Source: an uncultured Varibaculum sp.
GTDB lineage: Bacteria; Actinomycetota; Actinomycetes; Actinomycetales; Actinomycetaceae
NCBI RefSeq assembly: GCF_902489465.1
Contig: NZ_CABTZZ010000021.1
Coordinates: 1 to 33,269, forward strand
Direction: 5' to 3'
DNA: 33,269 bases
Below the pieces are notes generated by a model. It made no database searches and was not told the DNA's origin. It saw only the letters and a list, made by a program, of their open reading frames with translations. The position numbers and the translations under genes are program-made. Positions 16,495-23,942 of the stretch are shown here, one piece after another (positions within the stretch are counted from its first letter, which is position 1; every line of letters begins with the position of its first letter).

Positions 16495-16558
16495 CTCAAG
16501 TCAAGCTTGAGACTTTCCGTAAAAGGTTCTTGACCGACCAGGGCAAAGAAAATACCGT
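16495..16558 (+). promoter_or_regulatory. Promoter and operator-like repeats ahead of the second MerR gene
   Basis: CTCAAG (16495-16500) and CTTGAG (16506-16511) form an inverted repeat, with an inner perfect palindrome TCAAGCTTGA (16501-16510). A -35 TTGACC (16530-16535), a 17-base spacer and a -10 TACCGT (16553-16558) follow. The repeats lie just upstream of the -35, the usual place for an activator site. FtsR or the MerR product are candidate binders. It is not the CTTGAGT-N7-ACTCAAG HspR element, because the half-sites are in the opposite order. Confidence 0.5.
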
Positions 16559-16596
16559 TAAGACAGTACTTAAAACCATCGTCAGGGAGTCAGCCC

Positions 16597-17148
16597 ATGG
16601 ATAGGCAGCCGCGCCCACAGCGTTCGCAAGGCATGTTATTTGGAGATACCTTAGCGGATCTGGATACCGAGACCGGCTACCGCGGCCCTATCGCTTGTAA
16701 AGCAGCCGGGATAACCTACCGGCAACTAGATTATTGGGCGCGAACTGGATTGGTAGAACCTACTATTCGCTCCGCGAAAGGTTCCGGTTCCCATCGCCTG
16801 TATTCTTTCCGCGATATTTTGGTACTAAAAATTGTAAAACGCCTCCTCGATACGGGAGTATCCCTACAACAAATTCGAATAGCAGTCGACGCCCTATCTA
16901 AGCGAGGAGTGGACTCGCTATCCTCTATCACCCTAATGTCCGATGGTGCCTCCGTTTACGAATGCACCTCCACCGACGAAGTAATTGACCTGGTGCAGGG
17001 GGGACAAGGCGTATTTGGGATCGCGGTAGGACGCGTATGGCGAGAGATTGAAGGCACCCTAGCGGAACTGCCGGTAGAGTCGGCTAAGCAAGAACTGAAA
17101 GTTCCCGACGAGCTTGCTGCCGCCCGGGCACGGCGAAATGCCGGATAA
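16597..17148 (+). CDS. MerR-family regulator, Rv1830-like
   Basis: This 183-residue MerR protein has its DNA-binding domain after a short variable N-terminus. GYRGPIACKAAGITYRQLDYW is followed by ARTGLVEPTIRSAKGSGSHR and LYSFRDILVLKIVKRLLDTG, and the C-terminal VYECTSTDEVIDLVQGGQGVFGIAV block is nearly the same as in Rv1830 of Mycobacterium. No metal-binding cysteine pair is present. In relatives it sits after garA, ftsR and a DUF151 nuclease gene; the DUF151 gene is absent here. Its ATG has a CAGGGAG ribosome-binding site. It forms an operon with the kinase and response-regulator genes, the kinase starting two bases after its stop. Confidence 0.87.
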   Translation: MDRQPRPQRSQGMLFGDTLADLDTETGYRGPIACKAAGITYRQLDYWARTGLVEPTIRSAKGSGSHRLYSFRDILVLKIVKRLLDTGVSLQQIRIAVDALSKRGVDSLSSITLMSDGASVYECTSTDEVIDLVQGGQGVFGIAVGRVWREIEGTLAELPVESAKQELKVPDELAAARARRNAG

Positions 17149-17150
17149 CG

Positions 17151-17927
17151 GTGGAAATCCTAGTTTTTTTAATTGGGCTGGCTGGCGGAGTTTTAGGCGG
17201 CTACGCTCTCCATAAATGGATATGGCATCTGCCTCGGCGCAGAGCGAAGCTGCCCAATGATGCTACCAACACCGATATTCTGTCCCATGAAATCCGTACC
17301 CCTTTGGCGTTGATTTCTGGGGCGGCGGAACTTTTAGAATCTACTCCTTTGGATGAGCGACAAAGCCGCCTGTTGCACACGGTTACCACTAACTCTGCGC
17401 ACGCGATTCGCTTAGCGGAAACTTTTTTAACCGGAGCTAAGATTCGCGGCTCAGGATTGCGACTAGACAAACAAGACGTGGATTTGCGCGAGCTAGTACG
17501 GCAGGCAGCCTCGCAGGTACGCGAAATTTTAGCGGTCGATATTTTGCTAACCGATCCCGGGGCGCCGCTCTATGTATATGGGGATCGGCAGTTACTCTCG
17601 CAAGTGATTTGGAACCTGATAAATAACGCGGCTCGGCACTGCCGGGAAGGTGTAAAAATCGTGGTGCGTTCCTTCCCAGACGGATCGCAAGTTATTTTAG
17701 AAGTCACCGATAATGGCGGTGGAATCTCTAAAAGTCAGAGGCGCGATTTGTTCACCTACTATGGGGGACAAACCAGCCAAGCTGCAACTGTGAACTCAGG
17801 GGCGGGACTAGGACTGGGGGTAGTTTCTCAAATCGTTCGCGGTCATGGGGGAGAGGTATTGGTTGACACTTTGGAGGGAAGAGGAACTACATTTGTAGTT
17901 AGTTTGCCCAAGGGAGGAAAAAAGTGA
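17151..17927 (+). CDS. Small membrane-anchored sensor histidine kinase
   Basis: This 258-residue kinase has one N-terminal membrane segment (about residues 2-20), a basic stretch, and then the HisKA box SHEIRTP with phospho-acceptor His46. The HATPase domain shows the N box (NLINNAARH, about residues 155-163), G1 DNGGG (187-191) and G2 GAGLGLG (about 218-224). There is no extracytoplasmic sensor loop, HAMP or PAS domain, so it probably senses through the membrane or through a partner protein. The start is GTG 17151. Its stop overlaps the response-regulator start (GTGA), so they are a cognate pair. The phosphate-compound antiporter and ABC importer downstream are plausible partners or targets, but that is inference. 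Confidence 0.9.
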   Translation: MEILVFLIGLAGGVLGGYALHKWIWHLPRRRAKLPNDATNTDILSHEIRTPLALISGAAELLESTPLDERQSRLLHTVTTNSAHAIRLAETFLTGAKIRGSGLRLDKQDVDLRELVRQAASQVREILAVDILLTDPGAPLYVYGDRQLLSQVIWNLINNAARHCREGVKIVVRSFPDGSQVILEVTDNGGGISKSQRRDLFTYYGGQTSQAATVNSGAGLGLGVVSQIVRGHGGEVLVDTLEGRGTTFVVSLPKGGKK

Positions 17928-18619
17928 AACCACTGGTGCTGGTAGTAGATGACGAAGCGCAAATGCGCGAAATTGTTCGCTATACTCTGGAGGAAACCGG
18001 TTGCGAAGTATTGGAGGCCTCCGGTGCGGCCTCGGCTTGGAAATTGGTTAAATCTTCCGATCTAGCGCTGGTGATACTGGATTTAATGCTACCTGATGGG
18101 TCGGGGGTAGAAGTGGCAAAACGTATTAGGTCAACGCAAAAGGTTCCGATTCTAATGCTTACTGCCCTGGGAGATCCCCAGCAGCGCATCGAAGGGTTGC
18201 AGGCGGGTGCCGATGACTATTTACCGAAACCCTTTTCCCCGCGGGAACTATCCTTGCGGGTAGAAGCAATTTTGCGTCGTACCCACAAAATGCGGCAGGT
18301 GGAACCCCGACGTGAACTAGGTCCGCTGTCGCTGGATACTGCGCGCGGACGTGCCTACTATCAAGCTAAAGATCTAAAGCTTTCGGAAACCGAATTTAAG
18401 TTACTGCGAGTATTAGCTGAGGCCAACGGGGGTGCAGTAACTATTCGGGAACTACTAAATCAAGTTTGGGAAACCACCTCTACTTCGGGCGGCCGCGATA
18501 TGGTAAAAACTACTATTTACCGCCTACGTGCCAAACTGCGGGCTGCCGGCAGTGATGAAATGATTCATACCCTGCGCGGTGGCGGTTATATTTTGGAGTA
18601 TCTCGGGCAAGATAAGTGA
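17924..18619 (+). CDS. OmpR/PhoB-type response regulator
   Basis: This 231-residue regulator has a receiver domain (about residues 3-115) with acidic pocket Asp9-Asp10, phospho-acceptor Asp53 (VILDLMLPDG), the Thr/Lys switch residues (MLTALG and YLPKPFS), and a C-terminal winged helix of the OmpR class (LSETEFKLLRVLAEANGG then MVKTTIYRLRAKLRAAG, ending LRGGGYILEY). It is the partner of the overlapping kinase. GTG 17924 is the start, preceded by AAGGGAGGAAA inside the kinase gene. The gene ends the merR-kinase-regulator operon. A separate promoter precedes the next gene. Confidence 0.94.
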   Translation: MKPLVLVVDDEAQMREIVRYTLEETGCEVLEASGAASAWKLVKSSDLALVILDLMLPDGSGVEVAKRIRSTQKVPILMLTALGDPQQRIEGLQAGADDYLPKPFSPRELSLRVEAILRRTHKMRQVEPRRELGPLSLDTARGRAYYQAKDLKLSETEFKLLRVLAEANGGAVTIRELLNQVWETTSTSGGRDMVKTTIYRLRAKLRAAGSDEMIHTLRGGGYILEYLGQDK

Positions 18620-18667
18620 TTTATGGGTAACAGCATCGTTACTGCCTGTCACCGCTTTTGCCGCTGG

Positions 18668-18696
18668 TTGTTACCAATAGCCAGGCAAACTAGAGT
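18668..18696 (+). promoter_or_regulatory. Putative promoter of the antiporter gene
   Basis: A -35 TTGTTA (18668-18673), a 17-base spacer and a -10 TAGAGT (18691-18696) predict a start at about 18703 and a leader of about 47 bases before the ATG at 18750. A small GGCGG/CCGCC hairpin (18713-18728) lies in that leader. The response regulator encoded just upstream could act here; no direct repeat was recognised. Confidence 0.4.
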
Positions 18697-18749
18697 CTGT
18701 AAGTTTCCATAAGGCGGTTTCGGCCGCCACGAACACAGCGGAGTGAATT

Positions 18750-20132
18750 ATGGCATCCCCTAAAGGTCTTTCCTGGCTAAAGGCACCCCTGCCGGCGCCA
18801 CGACTGCCCGAAAATAAAGTCAAACAACTTTTCCCCCGTCTGCGATTGCAGGTTTTCCTGGGTATCTTCATTGGATATGCCGGTTTTTATCTGATTAGAA
18901 ACAATATCTCCTCCATCGCTCCTTTGCTGATGGATGACACCGGCATTGACAAAGTCGGAGTGGGGATTATCGCGAACGCGGTTCTTTTCGCCTACGGGCT
19001 ATCGAAGTTCTTCTCCGCGATGATCTCTGACCGTTCCAACGCCCGCTATTTCCTGGTGATCGGCCTGGCACTGTCGGCATGTACCAACCTAGTAGTAGCT
19101 TTCGTGCCTTGGGTAACCGCCTCGGTAGGAATCTTTGCGACCGTCATGTTTTTGAATGGTTGGTTCCAAGGTATGGGCTGGCCTCCTTGCGGAAGGGTAT
19201 TAGTACACTGGTTCTCCACTAATGAACGCGGTACCATCACCTCTATTTGGAATACTGCCCATAACGTTGGGGGCGCCCTGCTACCCACCCTGGTAGGTAT
19301 TGGCCTGGCCTGGACCGCCGATGACTGGCGTTCAGCCTTTTGGTTGCCCGCGGTAATCGCCCTGATAGTAGCGTTTATTGGTTTCCTATTGATCCGGGAT
19401 ACTCCCGAATCTCTCGGGCTTCCCCCGATCGAGGAATACCGCAACGACCCGGCCAAAGTGGAAGTTAACGAGGGCGAAAAGATGTCCGCCAAGGATTTGA
19501 TTTTCAAACACGTCCTCACCAACCGCACGATCGTCATGCTGGCAGTGGCTAACGTATTTGTCTATGCCCTGCGTTATGGGGTACTGAACTGGATTACGGT
19601 CTACATGAACGAAAAGCATCACGCCGAGATTGGTTCCGGTCTGGCAGGTATCTTCGCCTATGAAATCGCGGGGATCGTCGGTACGCTGCTATGCGGCTGG
19701 ATGTCAGACAAAGTCTTTAAAGGCTACCGTTCGGGGGCAGGAATCTTCTTTACTATCTGCACTGCTCTAGCCATCCTGGGATACTGGTTGGCTCCGGTAG
19801 GAACCCCCATGTGGGTATTGATCCTGCTGGTAGCGCTAATTGGGGGACTTATTTACGGTCCGGTGATGCTGATTGGTTTACAGGCTATTGACCTGTCTCC
19901 GCGTAACGTGGCGGGTACTGCCGCTGGATTTACCGGTTTATTTGGATATTTGCTGGGAGCTACTTTGGCTTCCACCGGAGTCGGGCTACTGGTTCATAAC
20001 TTCGGTTGGAACCTCACCTTTATGGTATTTATCGTCTTTTCGGTATTGACGGTATTAATCTTTGCGATCGTAGGACGCGACGAACGGCGGATTATGAGCG
20101 CCCATAAACAAAAACTGGACGAGCGGGCATAG
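18750..20132 (+). CDS. Organophosphate:phosphate antiporter of the GlpT/UhpT family (MFS)
   Basis: This 460-residue protein has 12 predicted membrane segments and the hallmarks of the organophosphate:Pi antiporters, which import glycerol-3-phosphate, hexose phosphates or phosphoglycerates in exchange for phosphate. Arg50 in YLIRNNIS and Arg275 in ALRYGVLNW correspond to the two substrate-phosphate arginines of GlpT (Arg45, Arg269). The GWFQGMGWPPCGRVLVHWFS segment is a strong family signature. The ATG has GGAG at a suitable distance. It lies between a two-component system and an ABC importer, the kind of context seen for uhp and pgt systems. The exact substrate cannot be read from the sequence; GlpT, UhpT or PgtP activity are all possible. 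Confidence 0.88.
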   Translation: MASPKGLSWLKAPLPAPRLPENKVKQLFPRLRLQVFLGIFIGYAGFYLIRNNISSIAPLLMDDTGIDKVGVGIIANAVLFAYGLSKFFSAMISDRSNARYFLVIGLALSACTNLVVAFVPWVTASVGIFATVMFLNGWFQGMGWPPCGRVLVHWFSTNERGTITSIWNTAHNVGGALLPTLVGIGLAWTADDWRSAFWLPAVIALIVAFIGFLLIRDTPESLGLPPIEEYRNDPAKVEVNEGEKMSAKDLIFKHVLTNRTIVMLAVANVFVYALRYGVLNWITVYMNEKHHAEIGSGLAGIFAYEIAGIVGTLLCGWMSDKVFKGYRSGAGIFFTICTALAILGYWLAPVGTPMWVLILLVALIGGLIYGPVMLIGLQAIDLSPRNVAGTAAGFTGLFGYLLGATLASTGVGLLVHNFGWNLTFMVFIVFSVLTVLIFAIVGRDERRIMSAHKQKLDERA

Positions 20133-20164
20133 CGTTACGCTTAAGGGACGCTAAAGGATCCTAA

Positions 20165-20170
20165 TATAAT
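20165..20170 (+). promoter_or_regulatory. Consensus -10 ahead of the ABC importer operon
   Basis: TATAAT sits 65 bases before the ATG at 20235. No good -35 is visible at 16-18 bases upstream, so activation by a regulator would be needed, or the match is accidental. If used, the transcript would begin at about 20177 and carry the large hairpin at 20183-20222 in its leader. Confidence 0.35.
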
Positions 20171-20182
20171 CAAAATAACCAA

Positions 20183-20222
20183 AGCAGGCTGGCGGAAACC
20201 GAAATGTTTCCGCCAGCCTGCT
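20183..20222. terminator. Strong hairpin between antiporter and ABC importer genes
   Basis: CAGGCTGGCGGAAAC (20185-20199) pairs perfectly with GTTTCCGCCAGCCTG (20206-20220), extended by two further pairs to a stem of 17, around the loop CGAAAT. It lies 50 bases after the antiporter stop and 12 bases before the next ATG. No T run follows on the plus strand, so it may be a factor-assisted terminator of the antiporter transcript, or a leader structure next to the ribosome-binding region of the importer gene. Confidence 0.6.
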
Positions 20223-20234
20223 ATCGTTACTGAC

Positions 20235-21239
20235 ATGCGTTCTCGCTTGTTAGTTCTCTTGACTTTGCTTTTGAGCATGGTTTTATGCGGATGCCACCCC
20301 GCAGGAAAAGAACAACTAGCTTTTATCTGTTCTAACGAAGAATCAATCTGCAAAAACTGGCGGGATGCCTATGCCACCGCCACTGGAAAAAATGTTTCCT
20401 ACCTGCGTTTGCCGACTGCCCAAGCCTTGACCCGGATTGCTTCGAGCCCCAAAACCCGTGAGTTTGATGTTTGGGTGGGAGGCCCGGCAGAAAACTATGT
20501 GCTAGCTAAGCGGCGCGGCTTGCTGTCTGTCTACCAGCCAGCGGGAATCAGTGATATTCCGAGTCCAATGCGCGATAGCGAGGGGTACTGGTTCGGGGTT
20601 TATGGCTCTTTACTGGGGTTTTGTTCTGATCAAGCAGCTTTAGCCGCCCGGGGCTTACCGGTACCTAGATCATGGGCCGAGCTTGCCAACCCGCAATATC
20701 GCACTCTGGTGGCCGCTTCTTCGCCGCTTACTTCGGGAACCGCCTTCACCGTGGTGCGGGTACTGGATGAAATCTATGGTGACCAGGCGAGCACTGCCAT
20801 TAGGAACCTTTATGACAATGTAGCCCGCCTTACGAACTCTGGTACTGCTCCTGTGAAAATGGTATTGGCAGGAGAAGCCGCGATTGCGATTACCTTCACC
20901 CCCTATTGCGCCGTCAAAACTGAAGCTAACAAGGCAGTTACTATCTCTTATCCACAAGAGGGCACCTCCTATGAGATTGGTTCAGCCGCCCTGTTGAAGA
21001 ATGCGCGCCACGTAGGCGAAGCAAAAATGTTTCTTGATTGGCTGTCACAAAAATCCGGCCAAGAGGTCGCCGTTAAATCTGCCACCCCGCAACTGGCGAT
21101 TACTCGGTCTATCCCCGGTTCTTTAGCTTCGCGGTTAGAACAGGACGATCCTTATATTCTGCCGGCGCGTCCGCAAAAATCAGCCGCGGATCGTGATCGG
21201 TGGTTGACTTGGTTTGCCAGGCAGGAGTGGAGGAAGTGA
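20235..21239 (+). CDS. ABC importer substrate-binding lipoprotein (AfuA/FbpA-like)
   Basis: This 334-residue protein has an N-terminal signal (MRSRLLVLLTLLLSMVLCGC) with a lipobox ending at Cys20; the Cys at -2 is unusual. The mature part is a two-lobed periplasmic-type binding protein of the class that includes ferric (FbpA), phosphosugar (AfuA) and 2-aminoethylphosphonate binders: FDVWVGGPAENYVLAKRRGLL, then YGSLLGFCSD and SYEIGSAALLKNARHVGEAKMFLDWLS. The paired tyrosines of iron-binding FbpA are not seen where expected; the region reads AIAITFTPYCAV with a single Tyr224. Substrate is thus open: iron, a phosphosugar or a phosphonate. The ATG 20235 has no strong Shine-Dalgarno sequence, the hairpin being just upstream. 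Its stop overlaps the permease start (GTGA). Confidence 0.85.
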   Translation: MRSRLLVLLTLLLSMVLCGCHPAGKEQLAFICSNEESICKNWRDAYATATGKNVSYLRLPTAQALTRIASSPKTREFDVWVGGPAENYVLAKRRGLLSVYQPAGISDIPSPMRDSEGYWFGVYGSLLGFCSDQAALAARGLPVPRSWAELANPQYRTLVAASSPLTSGTAFTVVRVLDEIYGDQASTAIRNLYDNVARLTNSGTAPVKMVLAGEAAIAITFTPYCAVKTEANKAVTISYPQEGTSYEIGSAALLKNARHVGEAKMFLDWLSQKSGQEVAVKSATPQLAITRSIPGSLASRLEQDDPYILPARPQKSAADRDRWLTWFARQEWRK

Positions 21240-22732
21240 ACAAGATATTACTACGCATCCTGAGCTGGTCAATTATTATTGCTTTCTGTGTTATCGCAGC
21301 TCTTTGGCCACTTGTCTTTGTCATTCGGGCGGCGATCGTAAAATCTAGCCCCGGAGAGGAAGCCATTACTGCTGCCATCCGACTATCTGTGCTAGAGGCG
21401 ATTGGTTCGGCAATCCTGGCCACTTTCTGGGGTAGCAGCGCAGCTTTAGGAACCCGGTTTTTACCGGAGCGTTATCGTCAACTTGCAACCATGCTGTGCC
21501 TGTGTCCCATCGCGATCCCACCCTTTATCGTTGCCAGCGCCTTACGCTCATTAGCGGGTTCATCTGCGAGCGCCCTAGTTGGGCCGCTACCAGTAATCGC
21601 GGTTTTTGCTTTCTCGCTCGCGCCCTTAGCCTATTTTTCTGCCCGCTCCACTTTGCAAACCATTCAACCCGATCAACTAGACCAGGCGCGAATCTTGGGG
21701 CTTAATAAGCGGCAGGTTTTTCGGCTAATAATCGCCCGGCCACTATTGGTCTCGGTTCCTCTATCGCTCGGGGTTACTTTCTCTTTAGCTCTTTCCGACC
21801 CGCTGGTACCTGACCTGGTGGGAGGAAAAAATATGAACGTGGCTCACTCATTGTGGCTGCGATCCACCGGCAGTTTCGAAACCGCATTTTTAGGACGTGC
21901 CTCCCTGGTACTAATCGCTCTTTGCTTATGTGTAGCCGGGATTTTAATCGGCCTATATTTCTCTAGCTACCGCCGGTTTTTCCCGGCTTCCTCCCTAGGA
22001 GAGCGTAGTTTTTCTTTGGAGCCTGCCCGGCCACTGCCACTTATAGCAGTATGCCTCTATGCTGTGAGCTCAGCGTGCTTGCTCCTTTATCTGCTGGCAC
22101 ACGCAACCTTTTCCTTCGACAAGCTAGAGTCAGTAATCAACACCTGGTTGCTATCGGCCTTAGCCGCCAGCCTGTGCCTGATGGTGCTAGCGGCAACTAG
22201 AGGCGCCGGCTCCAAGAGACGAAAACTGGGTGTAGAAGCCTTATTTATTGTGATCTTGTCCCTGCCCGGAGCCGCCATTGGTGCTGGCTGGATGCTTAGT
22301 CGTCAACAGGGTTTGCCCTGGCCTTTTTCAAGTGGAGGGTTTTTATCGCTGTGTTCCTTCCTCTTAATCGGCATGCCGGTTACCTATTTTTTGGCTGCCC
22401 GTTTTCGAGCCCTCGGCCAAAGCGAATTTGAGTCGGTAAGAGTCTTAGGCGTCGGTAGGGTAGAAGCAGGCCTGAAAATACTGCTTCCCGCCGTCAGGCG
22501 CTACTTCAGTTTGACATTAGCGATAGTAGTCGCGATTTCCACTACCTTATCGGCGCCGCTGATGTGGGTAGCGGCTCCCGATACTCCAGTAGTGGTGCCG
22601 CAAATGTTTGCCATGGTCGATGAGGCGAACTATTCGCCGGCATTCGGACTGTCTTTGGCGGTATTAATCGTTTCTATTGTGCTATTTATTCTGCTACCGA
22701 AGGAGGAGGGAAAATGGAACCGTCGGCGTTAA
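21236..22732 (+). CDS. ABC importer permease, two fused permease domains (FbpB-like)
   Basis: This 498-residue integral membrane protein has about 12 hydrophobic segments and two copies of the permease domain, as in FbpB/AfuB. The two cytoplasmic EAA-type loops are DQLDQARILGLNKRQVFRLI and SEFESVRVLGVGRVEAGLKI, each placed to contact the ATPase. I chose GTG 21236, which overlaps the stop of the binding-protein gene and has GGAGTGGAGGAA upstream; the frame is open to 21200, but that start would lie deep in the preceding gene and lacks a ribosome-binding site. Its 3' end overlaps the ATPase start by 19 bases. It delivers the ligand of the lipoprotein into the cytoplasm. Confidence 0.9.
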   Translation: MNKILLRILSWSIIIAFCVIAALWPLVFVIRAAIVKSSPGEEAITAAIRLSVLEAIGSAILATFWGSSAALGTRFLPERYRQLATMLCLCPIAIPPFIVASALRSLAGSSASALVGPLPVIAVFAFSLAPLAYFSARSTLQTIQPDQLDQARILGLNKRQVFRLIIARPLLVSVPLSLGVTFSLALSDPLVPDLVGGKNMNVAHSLWLRSTGSFETAFLGRASLVLIALCLCVAGILIGLYFSSYRRFFPASSLGERSFSLEPARPLPLIAVCLYAVSSACLLLYLLAHATFSFDKLESVINTWLLSALAASLCLMVLAATRGAGSKRRKLGVEALFIVILSLPGAAIGAGWMLSRQQGLPWPFSSGGFLSLCSFLLIGMPVTYFLAARFRALGQSEFESVRVLGVGRVEAGLKILLPAVRRYFSLTLAIVVAISTTLSAPLMWVAAPDTPVVVPQMFAMVDEANYSPAFGLSLAVLIVSIVLFILLPKEEGKWNRRR

Positions 22733-23790
22733 CGGTAAAAGAGCTACAGGTCTGGCGTTCTTCACATTGGGTGCTAGGTCCAGTGTCCTTTAGCGTTGAT
22801 CCGGGAGAACTAGTGGTAATTATCGGGCCGTCCGGAGCGGGGAAAAGCACATTATTGCGAGCCATTGCGGGACTGCAACCAAGTAGTGGCCAGATCTTTT
22901 GTGGAGACGAGGACGTCTCAGACTTTTCTCCCGGTGCACGCGCCAGTGCGCTGGTAGCCGATCGGGACGGTCTTTTCCCTCATCTAACAGTTCAGGAAAA
23001 TGTGGCCTTAGCCGGACGAAATGCGGAAGACCTGCAGGTCACGCTGACCGATCTGGGTTTAAGTTCGCTTGCGCGCCAATATCCGGGGTCGCTATCTACC
23101 GGGCAGCGGCAAATGGTGGCTTTAGCCCGAGCACTGCTGCGTCGCCCTCGTTGGCTTCTTTTTGATGAGCCGTTAGCCCATGTTGACCCCTATTCGCGCT
23201 TGCGGCTTCGCGGAGAAATCTTGCGGATCCACCGCCGTATTGGGGCGGCATCTTTATATGTTACCCACGACCTACCGGAAGCCTTCGCGATTGCCGACCG
23301 GATTATTTTGCTGCGCGAAGGAAAAATTATTCAGGATGACTACCCTCAGGATCTGGTATCCCACCCTGCGGATCTACAAACTGCCCTCTATCTGGGAGCT
23401 ACTACCCAAGTTAGTACTAATGCACTCATCAGCACTGATCGATTCGGGCAAGTTAGTGCGCATTTCACTGCTTTTGGACAGCAGTTGGAGGTTCCCGCTG
23501 CCGATAGCTTAGCTGGTGACAATGGACAGAGCCGTAAAATAGTGGCGCTCGGCTCGCCCTATTCTATAGTAATTAGTAACCTGCCCCCTGAACGTAAAAA
23601 AGATCCCATCCAGGCAGAAGTGGGGCAGATAGTGGGGTCTCTTTTCGAAGGCGATACCTATCTTTTGCAGGTGGAAACTGAGTTTGGGGTACTGGCCAGT
23701 CGCCGACAAAGCAGGGATGAACCATTCATTGTGGGGGATCGCGTAAAAGTGGAGGCGCTACCTACCCATCTTTGGGCAGTGCCGGCTTAA
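22714..23790 (+). CDS. ABC importer ATP-binding protein (FbpC-like)
   Basis: This 358-residue ATPase powers the importer. Walker A is GPSGAGKST (residues 38-46, Lys44), the signature LSTGQRQMVALARAL, Walker B LLFDEPLAHVD and the switch His in YVTHDLPEAF. The Q-loop is unusual: where relatives have VFQ before the LFPHLTV block, this protein has VAD (Asp83 at the Gln position). The C-terminal 120 residues resemble the TOBE-type regulatory domain of FbpC/PotA proteins (VGQIVGSLFEGDTYLLQVET). The ATG is preceded by AAGGAGGAGGG within the permease gene. A hairpin terminator overlaps its stop, ending the three-gene operon. Confidence 0.9.
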   Translation: MEPSALTVKELQVWRSSHWVLGPVSFSVDPGELVVIIGPSGAGKSTLLRAIAGLQPSSGQIFCGDEDVSDFSPGARASALVADRDGLFPHLTVQENVALAGRNAEDLQVTLTDLGLSSLARQYPGSLSTGQRQMVALARALLRRPRWLLFDEPLAHVDPYSRLRLRGEILRIHRRIGAASLYVTHDLPEAFAIADRIILLREGKIIQDDYPQDLVSHPADLQTALYLGATTQVSTNALISTDRFGQVSAHFTAFGQQLEVPAADSLAGDNGQSRKIVALGSPYSIVISNLPPERKKDPIQAEVGQIVGSLFEGDTYLLQVETEFGVLASRRQSRDEPFIVGDRVKVEALPTHLWAVPA

Positions 23791-23811
23791 TTTTGAAGCC
23801 GGGGCTTTTTC
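23782..23811 (+). terminator. Rho-independent terminator of the ABC importer operon
   Basis: CCGGCTT (23782-23788) pairs with AAGCCGG (23796-23802) around a 7-base loop, followed by GGC and five T (23806-23810). The stem begins at the stop codon of the ATPase gene. Confidence 0.75.
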
Positions 23812-23836
23812 TCCAAGTTTAAGAAATATACAAATT

Positions 23837-23865
23837 TTTTAGCTACCCGCTAGAGCGAGTATATT
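23837..23865 (+). promoter_or_regulatory. Possible promoter of the amino-acid symporter gene
   Basis: A -10 TATATT (23860-23865) with a weak -35 TTTTAG (23837-23842) at 17 bases lies about 80 bases before the ATG at 23943. The surrounding sequence is AT-rich. Nothing else is recognised in this gap. Confidence 0.35.
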
Positions 23866-23942
23866 AATACCGGTTTCGGAAGTATCTTCCCCTCACCTAG
23901 TCAAAGCTAATTGTTAAGCCGCCCATCATGAAGGAGCATCCT

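Noticed and set aside
16495..16511. HspR-type HAIR element
   Set aside because: HAIR is CTTGAGT-N7-ACTCAAG; here the half-sites are reversed and the spacing differs, and the downstream MerR protein is Rv1830-like rather than HspR.
20235..23790. Firm annotation as a ferric iron importer (fbpABC)
   Set aside because: The fold and gene order fit, but the iron-binding tyrosine pair is not visible and no IdeR/DtxR-like box was found upstream, so the substrate is left open.
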